Origin: Halorubrum hochsteinianum
GTDB taxonomy: Archaea; Halobacteriota; Halobacteria; Halobacteriales; Haloferacaceae
Direction: 5' to 3'
DNA: 64,000 nt
Assembly (NCBI RefSeq): GCF_023702125.1
Contig: NZ_CP098416.1
Coordinates: 37,379-101,378 of the forward strand
Positions 26,040-34,535 of this stretch are shown here, one piece after another. Positions within the stretch are counted from its first letter, which is position 1. The number at the start of each line of letters is the position of its first letter. The notes beneath the pieces were generated by a model, which had not been told where the DNA came from, did not search any database, and was given only the letters and a program-made list of their open reading frames with translations. Position numbers and translations under genes: made by a program.

Positions 26040-27113
26040 ATGTCCCTCGAGCTGAGATCCAGCGCCAGCACCGCTCGCGAAATCGCCGCCGCCAGACAGG
26101 CAGACTACGTGGCGTTTCTGCATCGAGCCCCGTTTGTCGTCGACGCTGTCGACCTCGGCTTCCTTCCCGGCTTTCGCGAGGATTGTGGGTATCAGGAGGC
26201 GCAGTATCAGAACCTTAGCCTCCCCGTCGGGATGCTCGACAACGATTTCCGGAATCCCGATCTGGAGCGGTTCGTCGACCGTTTCTTCGAGTACGAACCT
26301 CAGGTCGGGGTCATCGGGGACGTCGACGAAATCGACGACGTCGACGCCCACGTCGCTGCTGCTCGTGAGATCCAAGCGAGCTACCCCGAGGCCGAGCTCA
26401 TCGTCGTTCCGAAGTCGCGGGCGGTAATCGACGCGATCCCCGAGACCCTCGTCCTCGGATATTCACGAGGATACGCCGACCGCCTGGCCCACGAGTTCTC
26501 CGACCCAGCCGATTGGAGAGGGCGGCGCGTCCACATCCTCGGCGGGAGTCCGCCCAAGCAGCTCGATGCCATTCGACAGCTTACCCGACCGACACTCACG
26601 GACGAGCCACCAGCCGACATCGTCGGCGTCGACTGGAACGGGCTGCATCGCGGCGCACAGTTCGGTGAGTTCTGGACGGCCGACGGCTGGGACGACAGCG
26701 GTCGCGACGCCGACCACGTCACCGTCCGAAAGACGGTGCGCCACAGCCTCGCTCGCGTCCGTGAGTTTTGGAGGGCCCACGGAATCTGGCCCGAAACGAC
26801 ACCGCAAAACGAGGGGCTCAACGTCGAGTACGAGGGTCCGAGTCCTGCCGATCTCGAGGACGCTACCTGTACCGAGTGCGGGACGAACGTCTGGCGAACT
26901 CGCCGCGGCCCGTACGTGGCCGAATACGATACCGGCGCAAGCTGTGGATACTGCAGCTACGAAGGCTACTTCAGCCACCGCCACCGGAACAACCTGGAGG
27001 AGATCGCCAGCGAGCAGAGCGTCTACCTCCCGCCGGCGTGGCTTCGCGACCTGTTTTTCGTGCCCCCAGAGAGGGGTGCGGGGGTCACCGCCCGCGAGCA
27101 ACGATGCTGTTGA
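26040..27113 (+). CDS. TIM-barrel-like protein with zinc site, possibly TGT/DpdA-like
   Basis: 357 residues from ATG 26040. Successive strands (PQVGVIGDVDEID, EAELIVVPKS, ETLVLGYSRG, RRVHILGGSPPKQLDAIRQL, DIVGVDWNG) suggest a TIM barrel; the GGSPPKQL step recalls tRNA-guanine transglycosylase and its DNA relative DpdA. A C-terminal zinc site is CTECGTNVWRTRRG ... CGYCSYEGYFSHRHRNN. A DpdA-like enzyme would insert deazaguanine into DNA. I recall the family as DUF6610. The last codons run through a hairpin copy, so the C-terminus (GAGVTAREQRCC) may be altered by the adjoining insertion. Confidence 0.5.
   Translation: MSLELRSSASTAREIAAARQADYVAFLHRAPFVVDAVDLGFLPGFREDCGYQEAQYQNLSLPVGMLDNDFRNPDLERFVDRFFEYEPQVGVIGDVDEIDDVDAHVAAAREIQASYPEAELIVVPKSRAVIDAIPETLVLGYSRGYADRLAHEFSDPADWRGRRVHILGGSPPKQLDAIRQLTRPTLTDEPPADIVGVDWNGLHRGAQFGEFWTADGWDDSGRDADHVTVRKTVRHSLARVREFWRAHGIWPETTPQNEGLNVEYEGPSPADLEDATCTECGTNVWRTRRGPYVAEYDTGASCGYCSYEGYFSHRHRNNLEEIASEQSVYLPPAWLRDLFFVPPERGAGVTAREQRCC
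27005..27075 (+). repeat. Copy A of duplicated gene end
   Basis: These 71 bases, the 3' end of the TIM-barrel gene with the start of its hairpin, recur with scattered substitutions at 31582-31652. The two copies bracket the AT-rich insertion. Confidence 0.75.
27063..27084 (+). promoter_or_regulatory. Orphan leader hairpin at insertion junction
   Basis: CCCCC (27063-27067) pairs with GGGGG (27080-27084) around AGAGAGGGGTGC, after TTTTT at 27054-27058. The following ATG (27105) opens only ten codons before a stop, so the gene it led has been lost. Base composition becomes AT-rich from about 27115 onward. Confidence 0.6.
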
Positions 27114-27237
27114 ATGATTATTCTGTGAAATAAGACGTCAAGCCAAGCAATCATCAAAAACGTTAATTCTCGGAGAACCTAGCACAAACAAAGCTTATTA
27201 CAGAGTATTTTTATAAACGCTCATATCTAATATTATT

Positions 27238-28470
27238 TTAAATATAGGTGTACCCTTTGTTATTCTTGATAGAGTAAGCTGATTGGCCATATACGATATA
27301 TCTATTAACAGGGTCCCACCCGTTACAAGTTCCAGCAACAGCAACTTGATCACTTCCCACCTTCTGATAGACTATGGATCCGCTATCACCCGGGTCAAAG
27401 TCACCATCATCTTTTCCCCATTTCACTTGATGATTTCGGAAACCGCACCCTATGTCAACAGGCCCAATATATCCATTAGCCGATCGGATCTTTCCAGTAG
27501 TTTCACAGGTTTTAACACCTCTTTTGGTCAATTCTTCATCATTAGCTACTTTATCATGAAGCGCATTTTTTGTAAACTGCTCAACGATAGTTAGGTCCGA
27601 AAGGGTTCCATTGGGATCTGCCAACCTATATGTCGGTGTGTGGCCATTGATTGGCTCAGCAACAACAAAATCGTACGTGCAGTATGATTCTATAACGTCA
27701 CCAATCGCAGCATCATCATCTTGATTGTACAACTTTCTTGATTTAGGATCGTCATTATAAAATATATGCTGGCATGTCGAAAAGTATGAGTTCCCGTCCT
27801 TGTTCAGTTGCGCTCCCATAGTACAATAACCGGTCTCATATCCGACCTCCATTTCGGCACCTGCTGGGACACTATCGCCGTAATCGTATTCGTAGCAGCC
27901 GTTTCTAAACTCAGTGACTTCGTGGACATCAACTGGAATTCGCTCAACTTCTGTAGGAATCTTGTCTTTTGCCTCCTGAGTAGAGGGAAGATCAGGATGA
28001 GCTGAGCCGTCGGGATTCTGAATGACTCCAACCTGAATTTGTGGTCCTGCTCCACCGTGTATTGGTGGAATCAGATCAACCTCACCTACATATGGTTTTG
28101 ATTCAAAATTTTTTCTCTTACGGACTTTTTCACTCCTCTTGAGCGAACGGTACCAGTCTCGAGGAACTCTCTTAGTCCGTTTTGTGATTGCGGAGGTTGG
28201 GTCTCCTGGCTCTTCTCGACGAAGTGCGTAGTCGATTTCTTTTTCATCTGATTTTTTCTCAGAAGATGCGACACCCACCCGTGAAAAGCCAAATGAACCC
28301 ACTCCAAGTATACCGACGGTTTTTAATGTGGACCGTCGACTAGATATTGTCCGTTTCTGAGTATCTGTTGAGCACTCTTCATTTCTGCGCGAGCTACTCT
28401 CAGTAGTGGTCGCTTCATTCGACTCGTCTTGATTTTGACCAGCTTGAACGTCTTTTTGTTTAGTGGCCAT
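27238..28470 (-). CDS. Tat-exported chymotrypsin-like serine protease
   Basis: 410 residues from ATG 28470. A twin-arginine segment SSRRSTLKTVGILGVGSFGF lies after a Ser/Thr/Glu-rich start of about 45 residues. The catalytic triad of a clan PA protease is visible: His in YFSTCQHIFY, Asp in TYDFVVAEP, Ser in DPGDSGSIVYQ. Paired Cys (TCQH, CTYDF, TCETTG, GCGF, TCNGW) may form disulfides. It is likely secreted and acts on external protein. The gene sits alone in AT-rich DNA unlike its neighbours, which suggests separate acquisition. Confidence 0.8.
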   Translation of the reverse strand: MATKQKDVQAGQNQDESNEATTTESSSRRNEECSTDTQKRTISSRRSTLKTVGILGVGSFGFSRVGVASSEKKSDEKEIDYALRREEPGDPTSAITKRTKRVPRDWYRSLKRSEKVRKRKNFESKPYVGEVDLIPPIHGGAGPQIQVGVIQNPDGSAHPDLPSTQEAKDKIPTEVERIPVDVHEVTEFRNGCYEYDYGDSVPAGAEMEVGYETGYCTMGAQLNKDGNSYFSTCQHIFYNDDPKSRKLYNQDDDAAIGDVIESYCTYDFVVAEPINGHTPTYRLADPNGTLSDLTIVEQFTKNALHDKVANDEELTKRGVKTCETTGKIRSANGYIGPVDIGCGFRNHQVKWGKDDGDFDPGDSGSIVYQKVGSDQVAVAGTCNGWDPVNRYIVYGQSAYSIKNNKGYTYI

Positions 28471-28680
28471 GTGATCACACCACACACAAGGAATAATGCC
28501 ATGTTATATTCACCTTACCGGCCGATAATTTTTTCATATAATGAGATACCACCCTACATATTGATGCCCACTCCTCCAGTTTGATTTTCTTGAATATAGT
28601 GAATAGTATTATTTTACTCCTAGTGAATTAACCTATTTAAATGTGAAAAATTTAACTGATTGCTGGACTAAGGAGTAAGT

Positions 28681-29490
28681 ATGGGTTATTCATCAAGCGA
28701 TGACCCCGACAGTGTCCTCTCCGAACGCTACTCGTTCCTTCACATCCTAATGGATCAGCCTCGCTCAAAGAGCGAACTGGAAGAGGTGGTTGATGTCTCA
28801 CGTTCTACGCTGGACCGCGCTTTGCGTGACCTCGCCGATAGTGAGTTCGTGGTCTACAAAGACGGCGTGTGGAAACCTACGCCACTCGGAAGGTGTAGTT
28901 ACAGGGCACGAGAAGCATATCTGGGTCGGCTGGAGAGTCTTGTTGAGGCAGGTCCACTAATCAACGAACTTTCAACAACGGATATGATTGATTACCCGTT
29001 TCTTGAGGGGGCAAGTGTCAACAGAGCTGACCCGTCGATGCCAGATGCCATTATACAACTGTTGCTAGATAGTGTCGAAACTGGTAAATATATTACCATT
29101 ATTACCCCAGTCGTGATTACTGGCTTCGCTGAGGAGCTCTACGAACGTGTACGCAGTACTGAAGATTACTCTCTCGATTTAATTATCCCACCCGACGTAT
29201 TTGAACGGATGCGTGCCGTATTTTCATCACTTACAAATAAACTACAAGACGACAGTAATGTCAGTTTACACACTGCTACGATGCCGTTTAGTTTTGGCCT
29301 CTGGATTGTTGATTCGTCTGAGGCAGGTGTCATCATTTTCACGGAACAGGGAGTGCGTGGAATTCTCATGAATGATACCCCAGATGCGCTTGATTGGGCG
29401 GAAGATCAATACAATCGCGTGAAACAGGAAGCTAATTCGGATTTTCTGGCTCTGTTGAAATCCTCAGGGAGTTACATGTTCGCCATGTAA
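28681..29490 (+). CDS. Winged-helix regulator, 3' end replaced by an insertion sequence
   Basis: 269 residues. The N-terminal winged helix is clear (SFLHILMDQPRSKSELEEVV, DVSRSTLDRALRDLADSEFV, YKDGVWKPTPLGR). The C-terminal two-thirds match the sensor part of haloarchaeal HTH-10/FilR1-like regulators (KYITIITPVVITGFAEELYE, WIVDSSEAGVIIFTEQGVRG). The last 14 codons (ALLKSSGSYMFAM) lie inside the left inverted repeat of the IS at 29448, so the natural C-terminus is missing. Ligand and target genes are unknown. Confidence 0.7.
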   Translation: MGYSSSDDPDSVLSERYSFLHILMDQPRSKSELEEVVDVSRSTLDRALRDLADSEFVVYKDGVWKPTPLGRCSYRAREAYLGRLESLVEAGPLINELSTTDMIDYPFLEGASVNRADPSMPDAIIQLLLDSVETGKYITIITPVVITGFAEELYERVRSTEDYSLDLIIPPDVFERMRAVFSSLTNKLQDDSNVSLHTATMPFSFGLWIVDSSEAGVIIFTEQGVRGILMNDTPDALDWAEDQYNRVKQEANSDFLALLKSSGSYMFAM

Positions 29491-30411
29491 TTCGACGAGA
29501 TGAAGTCCCTCCCGAAGTCGCAGATTCTTCGTTTTACTGAGAAGGCGATCCATCTGGCACGCCGAGCGGTCTCTCGATACTCCTCGAAGTTCTCTAAACA
29601 CCGCTACACACTTCCCCAGCACGTTGTTCTGCTGTGTCTCAAAGTTCGGAAGAACACGACATACCGTGGCCTGCTTGACGAACTGATCGAGATGCCACGC
29701 ATCCGACGAGCTCTTGGATTAGCCGAACTTCCGACGCCATCAACGCTCTGTAAGGCGTTCAATCGACTTGGTATGGCCGTGTGGCGTGTTATATTGACTC
29801 TCTCAGCGACGCTACTTCCGACGAGTGGAGTTGTTGGAGTTGATGCGTCAGGGTTTGACCGCAGTCACGCTTCGAAACACTACACGAAACGAGCTGAACT
29901 CACGATTCAGCAGCTCAAAGTGACGCTGCTGGTCGATACGAAAGAGAACGCAATCCTCGATCTCCACGTGACGACGACACGAAAACACGATAGTCAGATC
30001 GCTCCGCCGTTGATCAAGCGTAACCCGGAAAACATCGATATTCTGCTCGGTGACAAGGGCTACGACGACCAGAAGATCAGGCGACTTGCCCGGCAACACG
30101 AGGTTCGGCCACTGATAAAGCATCGTGAGTTTACATCGCTTCACAAGGCATGGAACGCGCGCTTAGACGCTGATCTCTACGGCCAGCGGAGTCAATCCGA
30201 GGCGGTCAACTCAACGCTCAAGCGGAAGTACGGTGCGTTCGTCCGGTCACGACGCTGGTGGAAACAGTTCCGTGAACTCACCATCGCCTGCCTCATTCAT
30301 AACGTAGAACGATCACTCTGAACGGTCAAGACAGAAGAACAATGAACCACACAGTACGGGCAGAGGGTTGCCAGATGAGGATATATCTGAAGGAGAAGAT
30401 TCAATGGAGCC
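29448..30411 (+). mobile_element. IS5-type insertion sequence
   Basis: The terminal inverted repeats are GGCTCTGTTGAAATCCTC (29448-29465) and, reading inward from the right end, GGCTCCATTGAATCTTCTCC (30392-30411), with one gap and a few mismatches. The 964-base element holds one transposase. No clear target duplication is seen. The left end lies within the regulator gene. Confidence 0.7.
29500..30321 (+). CDS. IS5-family DDE transposase
   Basis: 273 residues. DDE residues are visible: Asp in GVVGVDASGFDRSHA, Asp in IDILLGDKGYDDQK, and Glu in GQRSQSEAVNSTLKRKYGAF. The last region also has the Y-(2)-R-(3)-E-(6)-K-like spacing typical of IS4/IS5 enzymes. The length is full for haloarchaeal IS5 members and there is no frameshift, so it may be active. 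Confidence 0.88.
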   Translation: MKSLPKSQILRFTEKAIHLARRAVSRYSSKFSKHRYTLPQHVVLLCLKVRKNTTYRGLLDELIEMPRIRRALGLAELPTPSTLCKAFNRLGMAVWRVILTLSATLLPTSGVVGVDASGFDRSHASKHYTKRAELTIQQLKVTLLVDTKENAILDLHVTTTRKHDSQIAPPLIKRNPENIDILLGDKGYDDQKIRRLARQHEVRPLIKHREFTSLHKAWNARLDADLYGQRSQSEAVNSTLKRKYGAFVRSRRWWKQFRELTIACLIHNVERSL

Positions 30412-30428
30412 AATCAGCAACAACCTTA

Positions 30429-30671
30429 CTAAAATCCGACTTTTCGCAACGGGTACCACAGTATAAAAGGGAGAGAGACCCCTGCGAGAACGATTAGTAA
30501 GAAGACTGTTGAATCTGTAAGGCCGAGCTCGTTCTTACCGGTCGTCACAATTGTGGCGTTCACGACCAAGATAGCAAGCCCGATCAATCCGTAGCCCGCA
30601 ATACGATGGTCAAAATCGCCATCGGCTTCTCGATATTCCTTTCTGTAGTCTTCAATCAAATTTTCGAACAT
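30429..30671 (-). CDS. Small membrane protein, two transmembrane segments
   Basis: 80 residues from ATG 30671 (MFENLIEDYRKEYREADGDF). A charged N-terminus precedes helices IAGYGLIGLAILVVNATIV and TVFLLIVLAGVSLPFILWY. It sits between the IS and a MITE-like repeat. No family is recognised. Confidence 0.5.
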   Translation of the reverse strand: MFENLIEDYRKEYREADGDFDHRIAGYGLIGLAILVVNATIVTTGKNELGLTDSTVFLLIVLAGVSLPFILWYPLRKVGF

Positions 30672-30810
30672 TGAACTAATTAGCTTTACTCCCCGTAACC
30701 GGAACAGCACATTTCACCTACTGTAGATTTCAATGGAGCCATCTCAATCACTATGTACTAATTCTACCCCACTGTGTATATTCTCTTTGCCGTTCAGTTC
30801 ACAGCTCTCA

Positions 30811-30959
30811 TCGACCGGCTGTTTCAGGTGAGAATATATTTGAAGAAGAGGATTTCAACAGAGCCGATTTTCTTTGAGTCATCATCTGAAAGAAAATAGG
30901 GGTTGTTGAATTCTTGTAAAACACCTCAACAGAGTATCTCGCCTGAAACAGGCGGTCGA
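30811..30959. repeat. MITE-like element with 23-base inverted repeats
   Basis: Bases 30811-30833 (starting TCGACCGGCTGTTTCAGG) and 30937-30959 are inverted repeats with two mismatches. No gene lies inside. GAGGATTTCAACAGAGCC at 30848-30865 is the exact reverse complement of the left end of the IS5 element, so the unit appears to be built from an IS end. It occupies most of the 342-base gap 30672-31013, which otherwise shows a second end-like copy near 30723-30742. Confidence 0.55.
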
Positions 30960-31013
30960 CAGGAATTGCGCACTCGGCCAAACAACTAATAATCCGGAAG
31001 TGAAACAAAGGGT

Positions 31014-31496
31014 ATGAGACATCTCAACAATGGTCGGGTCCGGAGACACATCCTCGGTGACCGTCTCCCTCGTTGGGCTGTTATCGGTTCTGTTGTCGGT
31101 CTTTTGAGTCTCGCGTCCGTCGCGTTCCTCCTCGGTGTGGGTGTTCGCCTCTATGAGTTCTGGGGCTGGCTTGTGATTGTTCCGGGAACTGCCGTCATTG
31201 CGGGGATATTCGGTGCGGGCTTAGTCCCAACCGTCGGCACACTATGGCTGGTTAGCCTCTGGGGGTACGCTTTTCCACCACTCGTCGGTTATCTCTCTGG
31301 TGAGTGGATGGGGGCAGGCCGGTACACCTCGCCGAGAATGTCGGGGTTCGCATACGGGTCTGCCCGCGCCGAATTACTTGGGGGACTCGAAACAAGCGTC
31401 AATTTTGGCCTAGCGCTTGCGGTCATCATCGGAACAATCGGCTACGTTGCGGGGTCCGGCATCAGATGGATGGCGACGCGTATACAGTCGGCTTAA
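31014..31496 (+). CDS. Membrane protein, about four transmembrane segments
   Basis: 160 residues. Hydrophobic spans: AVIGSVVGLLSLASVAFLLG, WGWLVIVPGTAVIAGIFGAG, a weaker VPTVGTLWLVSLWGYAF, and LALAVIIGTIGYVAGSGI. The basic N-terminus (RRHILGDRLPR) suggests a cytoplasmic start. No family recognised; it is part of the inserted segment. Confidence 0.55.
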   Translation: MRHLNNGRVRRHILGDRLPRWAVIGSVVGLLSLASVAFLLGVGVRLYEFWGWLVIVPGTAVIAGIFGAGLVPTVGTLWLVSLWGYAFPPLVGYLSGEWMGAGRYTSPRMSGFAYGSARAELLGGLETSVNFGLALAVIIGTIGYVAGSGIRWMATRIQSA

Positions 31497-31581
31497 TTGT
31501 TGAACAGCCTGTACTGTCCGCAACGCAATAGAAACGGTCACTTCTGAGGATTCCAACGGAACCAATCTAGTTCAAAAATCA

Positions 31582-31689
31582 CGCCGGCGAACAGAGCGTC
31601 TACCTCCCGCCGACGTGACGTCGCGACCCGTTTTTTGTGGCCCCAGAGAGGGCAAGGACTCCTTCAAAAGCTCTCAGAGGTGACTTCCA
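31582..31689 (+). repeat. Copy B: chimeric remnant of gene end plus leader
   Basis: 31582-31652 repeats 27005-27075 (end of the TIM-barrel gene), and 31630-31689 repeats 36684-36743 (leader of the gene at 36744), both diverged. This remnant joins two sequences now 9.6 kb apart and so records the older gene order. Confidence 0.7.
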
Positions 31690-31745
31690 GTGATTGACAT
31701 CCTCCCACCCCTGAAGGGGTTGGATTCCTCCGGTGGGGATGTTGG

Positions 31746-33059
31746 CTATGCCGTCTCCACGGAGGCAAGTTTCCCCGTGCGGGTACTCCGGTTTGTGCGC
31801 TCCTCGTTGGGACTGGCCCTCTCGGGAGAGCGTGGTGACTCCGACCAGTTGTGGTCGTCCCACATGAGGCGCACGGGCCGTGCCATCGACCCGACTTCGG
31901 ATTCGCCAGCCTGTCGTTCAAGGAATGTCCGTGACGCACCGAGGTCGGCGTGCCCCTCGTAGCCACACAAACAGCGGAACACGTCGCCGTCCCGCTCCGT
32001 CATCTCTCGTTCGCCACACACTGGACACTCCGCCGTCGTGTATGCTTCTGAGCGGACTTCGACCGTGATACCGTACTCCTCGGCGGTAGTCGCAAGCCGG
32101 TCGATGAACGACCGGTATGCCCAGAACTGGTGGTTTTTGTCGTTCACCTCTGCGGACCAGTGCTTGGATAGCACGTCGGTGAGATCGCCCACATATACGG
32201 TCGCAACGCCTTCTTCAAATAGTCGTTCGATCAGGTCGCGGACGAGCGCATCCTGTGCGTGGTCGCGTCGGCGTGTCCGCTTGCGGTACAGGCGTCGAAT
32301 CCGGCGACTGCTGTACCGACCCTCACGGAGTTTGGACTGTAAGCGGGCGATCTCCTCGGTGGTTTCCCGGAAGCGGGCGAACAGATCGCGGCCCTCGTAG
32401 AGGTACTGCTGGCCGGTCGTGGTCGTACAGGCGACGAGGTTGTTCGCGCCGACATCCAAGGCAGCCGATTCCTCGGCTAGTGGTGAATCCCGTCGAGAAT
32501 CAGGTACGGTGACGGGTTGAATAGCCCTGAACGTGTCATCGACCTCGTCGTAGTACAGTTCTAACCGGCCCTGTTCGCCCTCCCAGTTTGGGTCGCCAGC
32601 AACTTCGAGGCGCAGTCGGTCGTGGTAGCCAAGCCCGTACTCGTTTTTCAGGTCTTGGCCGATGGGGATTTCGAGGCGGCTCCGCTCGCCGGTTTCGAGG
32701 GTGTACTGGTCGTTACGGATGTACGTTCGCAACTCCCTGCCGTCGTCCTCGTTGCCCCAGTAGCCGGGCGGGGCGGTGTCCTCGCCATCCTCTCTGGCTG
32801 CGAAAAAAGACCGCCACGCCTCGCTGTTCTTACGGATGACCTGTTGAGCGGTGGCGGAGCCGAGGACGCCGACATACTGCTTGCGATAGTCGGCGGTATC
32901 CCACACACTCTCGCCGTCGAAAAAGTTCCGGCGACGCTCGTAGTTCAGTTCGTTCCAGAGGCTGGCAGAGGCGTCTAACAGTTCGCGGAGCAACTGCTCA
33001 TCCTGCTCGGAGAGAGGGCGCACCGCGAACGTATTGGTTCGCCTCACGACAACAGACAT
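31746..33059 (-). CDS. tnpB: TnpB, IS1341-type, atypical second RuvC residue
   Basis: 437 residues from ATG 33059. The first RuvC Asp is in [17 protein letters not shown] and the third in [16 protein letters not shown]. Where TnpB normally has Glu (as in FENL of the copy at 14929), this protein reads [11 protein letters not shown], with Gly at that position and Asp next to it. The zinc finger CPVCGEREM ... CLCGYEG is intact. I recall the same GDL form in a haloarchaeal subgroup. It may be a variant active site or a nuclease-dead protein. An omega RNA would run off the 3' end towards 31690. Confidence 0.85.
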   Translation of the reverse strand: MSVVVRRTNTFAVRPLSEQDEQLLRELLDASASLWNELNYERRRNFFDGESVWDTADYRKQYVGVLGSATAQQVIRKNSEAWRSFFAAREDGEDTAPPGYWGNEDDGRELRTYIRNDQYTLETGERSRLEIPIGQDLKNEYGLGYHDRLRLEVAGDPNWEGEQGRLELYYDEVDDTFRAIQPVTVPDSRRDSPLAEESAALDVGANNLVACTTTTGQQYLYEGRDLFARFRETTEEIARLQSKLREGRYSSRRIRRLYRKRTRRRDHAQDALVRDLIERLFEEGVATVYVGDLTDVLSKHWSAEVNDKNHQFWAYRSFIDRLATTAEEYGITVEVRSEAYTTAECPVCGEREMTERDGDVFRCLCGYEGHADLGASRTFLERQAGESEVGSMARPVRLMWDDHNWSESPRSPERASPNEERTNRSTRTGKLASVETA

Positions 33060-33097
33060 TTGTTCTTGACTGTCTAAATGTCTTTTGGACATTAACG

Positions 33098-33241
33098 ATG
33101 CGACCAAACATCGACATCTCGCACACGCTGAACGGGCGCGTGAAAGACTACGCCGAACAGCAGGACGTGACTCTCGAAGAAGCCTATCGGGAGATCATCG
33201 AAGCGGGGTTGGGAGCGATAGAACATCCAGACGAGCAATAG
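33098..33241 (+). CDS. 47-residue ribbon-helix-helix-like protein, divergent from tnpB
   Basis: ATG 33098 to TAG 33241. The sequence [20 protein letters not shown] followed by [18 protein letters not shown] fits a CopG/Arc ribbon-helix-helix: one strand, then two helices. It starts 38 bases from the tnpB start, on the opposite strand. Between them AATGTC and GACATT (33077-33093) form an inverted repeat suitable as an operator. It may repress tnpB and itself; regulation is inferred from fold and placement. Confidence 0.65.
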   Translation: MRPNIDISHTLNGRVKDYAEQQDVTLEEAYREIIEAGLGAIEHPDEQ

Positions 33242-33310
33242 AGCCCGGATTGCCGAGCCATGCTGTCGGTTACACCCTTTTAGGGGTGGCTTTCGCTCGC
33301 CATGTGTCAC

Positions 33311-33473
33311 CTTGCGACCGACACGCCTGGTGACGTCGAGCGGTTCGACGAGTTCCTCGAGTACCTCGTCTCGGTTGGCTTTGCGGACGAACGTCACGAG
33401 CTCCGCTGACCGACAGAGCGGTTTTTTGAACGCCCCTGAGGGGTGCGGCGCGGTCTGAACAGACGCAGTCGCC
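33311..33473 (+). pseudogene. Decayed copy of the 36744 gene end and its downstream leader
   Basis: 163 bases match 36993-37155 without gaps and with about seven substitutions by eye. It covers the last 33 codons of the gene plus the T tract and hairpin (33431-33450, with the second hairpin GTCTG/CAGAC at 33453-33464). No gene follows the hairpin here. The rest of the gene was removed when the tnpB element entered. Confidence 0.8.
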
Positions 33474-33881
33474 GGGTTGGCGCTGATCTAGGTCGGCGCG
33501 ACTCTGTTCGTGGCAGTACTCTTTGATCTAGAGTTTGCGAGCCGACAGCTTGGACTTCCAGCACCCATCCACGATGTATTGTAACAATTGCTGGCCAAGG
33601 CGGTCGGTGTCAGACTTTTAGCGGTGATCACCACTGCGAAGACGTACGCGTTCTATTTCCAGTTTGAAGGCGTTACTAAACGGACGGACACAGACTGGGC
33701 GCCCGCACGGACAATGTACCACATCCTCACGGTACTGGACCCTTTGTACAGACAACGGTATACTTCCCGTTTCACCGGCCATAGTCGGTGTCTACGTACT
33801 CGACAAAAAGCGGAATCTCGACCAGCCCACGGTCAATCAGCGGCCAAGTTCGACGACGTTTACCCCCACCTGTTCAATATG
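33474..33881. other. Intergenic DNA, no supported gene
   Basis: About 400 bases between the decayed copy and the end of the metzincin-like gene. Open frames exist but none has a convincing start, codon bias or recognisable product; the base composition is intermediate. It may hold gene remnants. Confidence 0.4.
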
Positions 33882-34535
33882 CTACAAGTTTTGATCCATA
33901 TGATACCTGACGGCGGTATGTGCGCAACCGTGTACATTCCTAGTTCTAACTTCTTTTTCACCTTCGTCATAACACTGGTTTGTATCGTCGGCTATGGAGA
34001 CCATTAACGAAGTTTCGTCATCATTATATATTCCTCCATCGGAGTGAACCGCATCATACAGGTGACAAACCTCATGGAATGAGGTCCCATAATACTCAAC
34101 CTCATCAAAGAAATTGCTTGGGGATCCACCCTCAAAGGGTTCCATATTGACTATTCCAGTCTTGTTTTGGCTATCGCCCGCTGTCCCAATGTAAGCATAT
34201 CCGAGGAGACCATCAGAGAGTGATTTATAATCAATAACCAAAACAGCGTCACACTCATCGTAATATTTCCAGTTGTTTTGGAGCCAATTATCAGCGTCTG
34301 TCCTTCGCTGTGACAACGATGAGTTTGAGAGTGTAGACTCTGGAATTTGACCTCCGCGCGCATTCCAATTAGATTCGTATCCTAATTCTTGGTCAACCCA
34401 ATCAGACCAAGTCACCTCACACCAGTCTGCGATATTACCCATCAGAGATGCCGGATATTGTTCGGGCCACTGACTAGAGTCGTAGTTATCATAGTAGTTC
34501 TCCGTTCCAACGAGGTAGATATCCGTAGATGGCAT
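33882..34535 (-). CDS. Metzincin-like zinc metalloprotease candidate
   Basis: 217 residues. GTSFHEVCHLYDAVHSDGG contains HExxHxxxxxH, the metzincin zinc site with Asp in place of the usual Gly. A Met-containing stretch SLMVSIADDTNQC about 20 residues later could supply the Met-turn. It has no signal peptide. Its start overlaps the stop of the frameshifted Tat protein (TAATG), so the two were co-translated. Cys residues (EVTWSDW region C, DECDAV, HGCAH) could form disulfides. The substrate is unknown. Confidence 0.6.
   Translation of the reverse strand: MPSTDIYLVGTENYYDNYDSSQWPEQYPASLMGNIADWCEVTWSDWVDQELGYESNWNARGGQIPESTLSNSSLSQRRTDADNWLQNNWKYYDECDAVLVIDYKSLSDGLLGYAYIGTAGDSQNKTGIVNMEPFEGGSPSNFFDEVEYYGTSFHEVCHLYDAVHSDGGIYNDDETSLMVSIADDTNQCYDEGEKEVRTRNVHGCAHTAVRYHMDQNL

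Larger units (their letters stand above)
31685..33307. mobile_element. IS1341-type element (tnpB only) with hairpin ends
   Basis: The element lies inside a decayed gene copy. Near its right end ATCC (31699-31702) and ACCCC (31707-31711) pair with GGGGT (31716-31720) and GGAT (31722-31725), the usual terminal fold. Near the left end CACCC (33273-33277) pairs with GGGTG (33284-33288). It carries tnpB on the minus strand and a small divergent ORF. Boundaries are set from where similarity to 36684-37155 stops and resumes. Because 36744-36992 has no counterpart, insertion came with a deletion. Confidence 0.6.

Noticed and set aside
33588-34007. 139-codon frame overlapping the metzincin-like gene
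   Set aside because: TTG start, mixed composition, and it runs antisense over the end of a better-supported gene.
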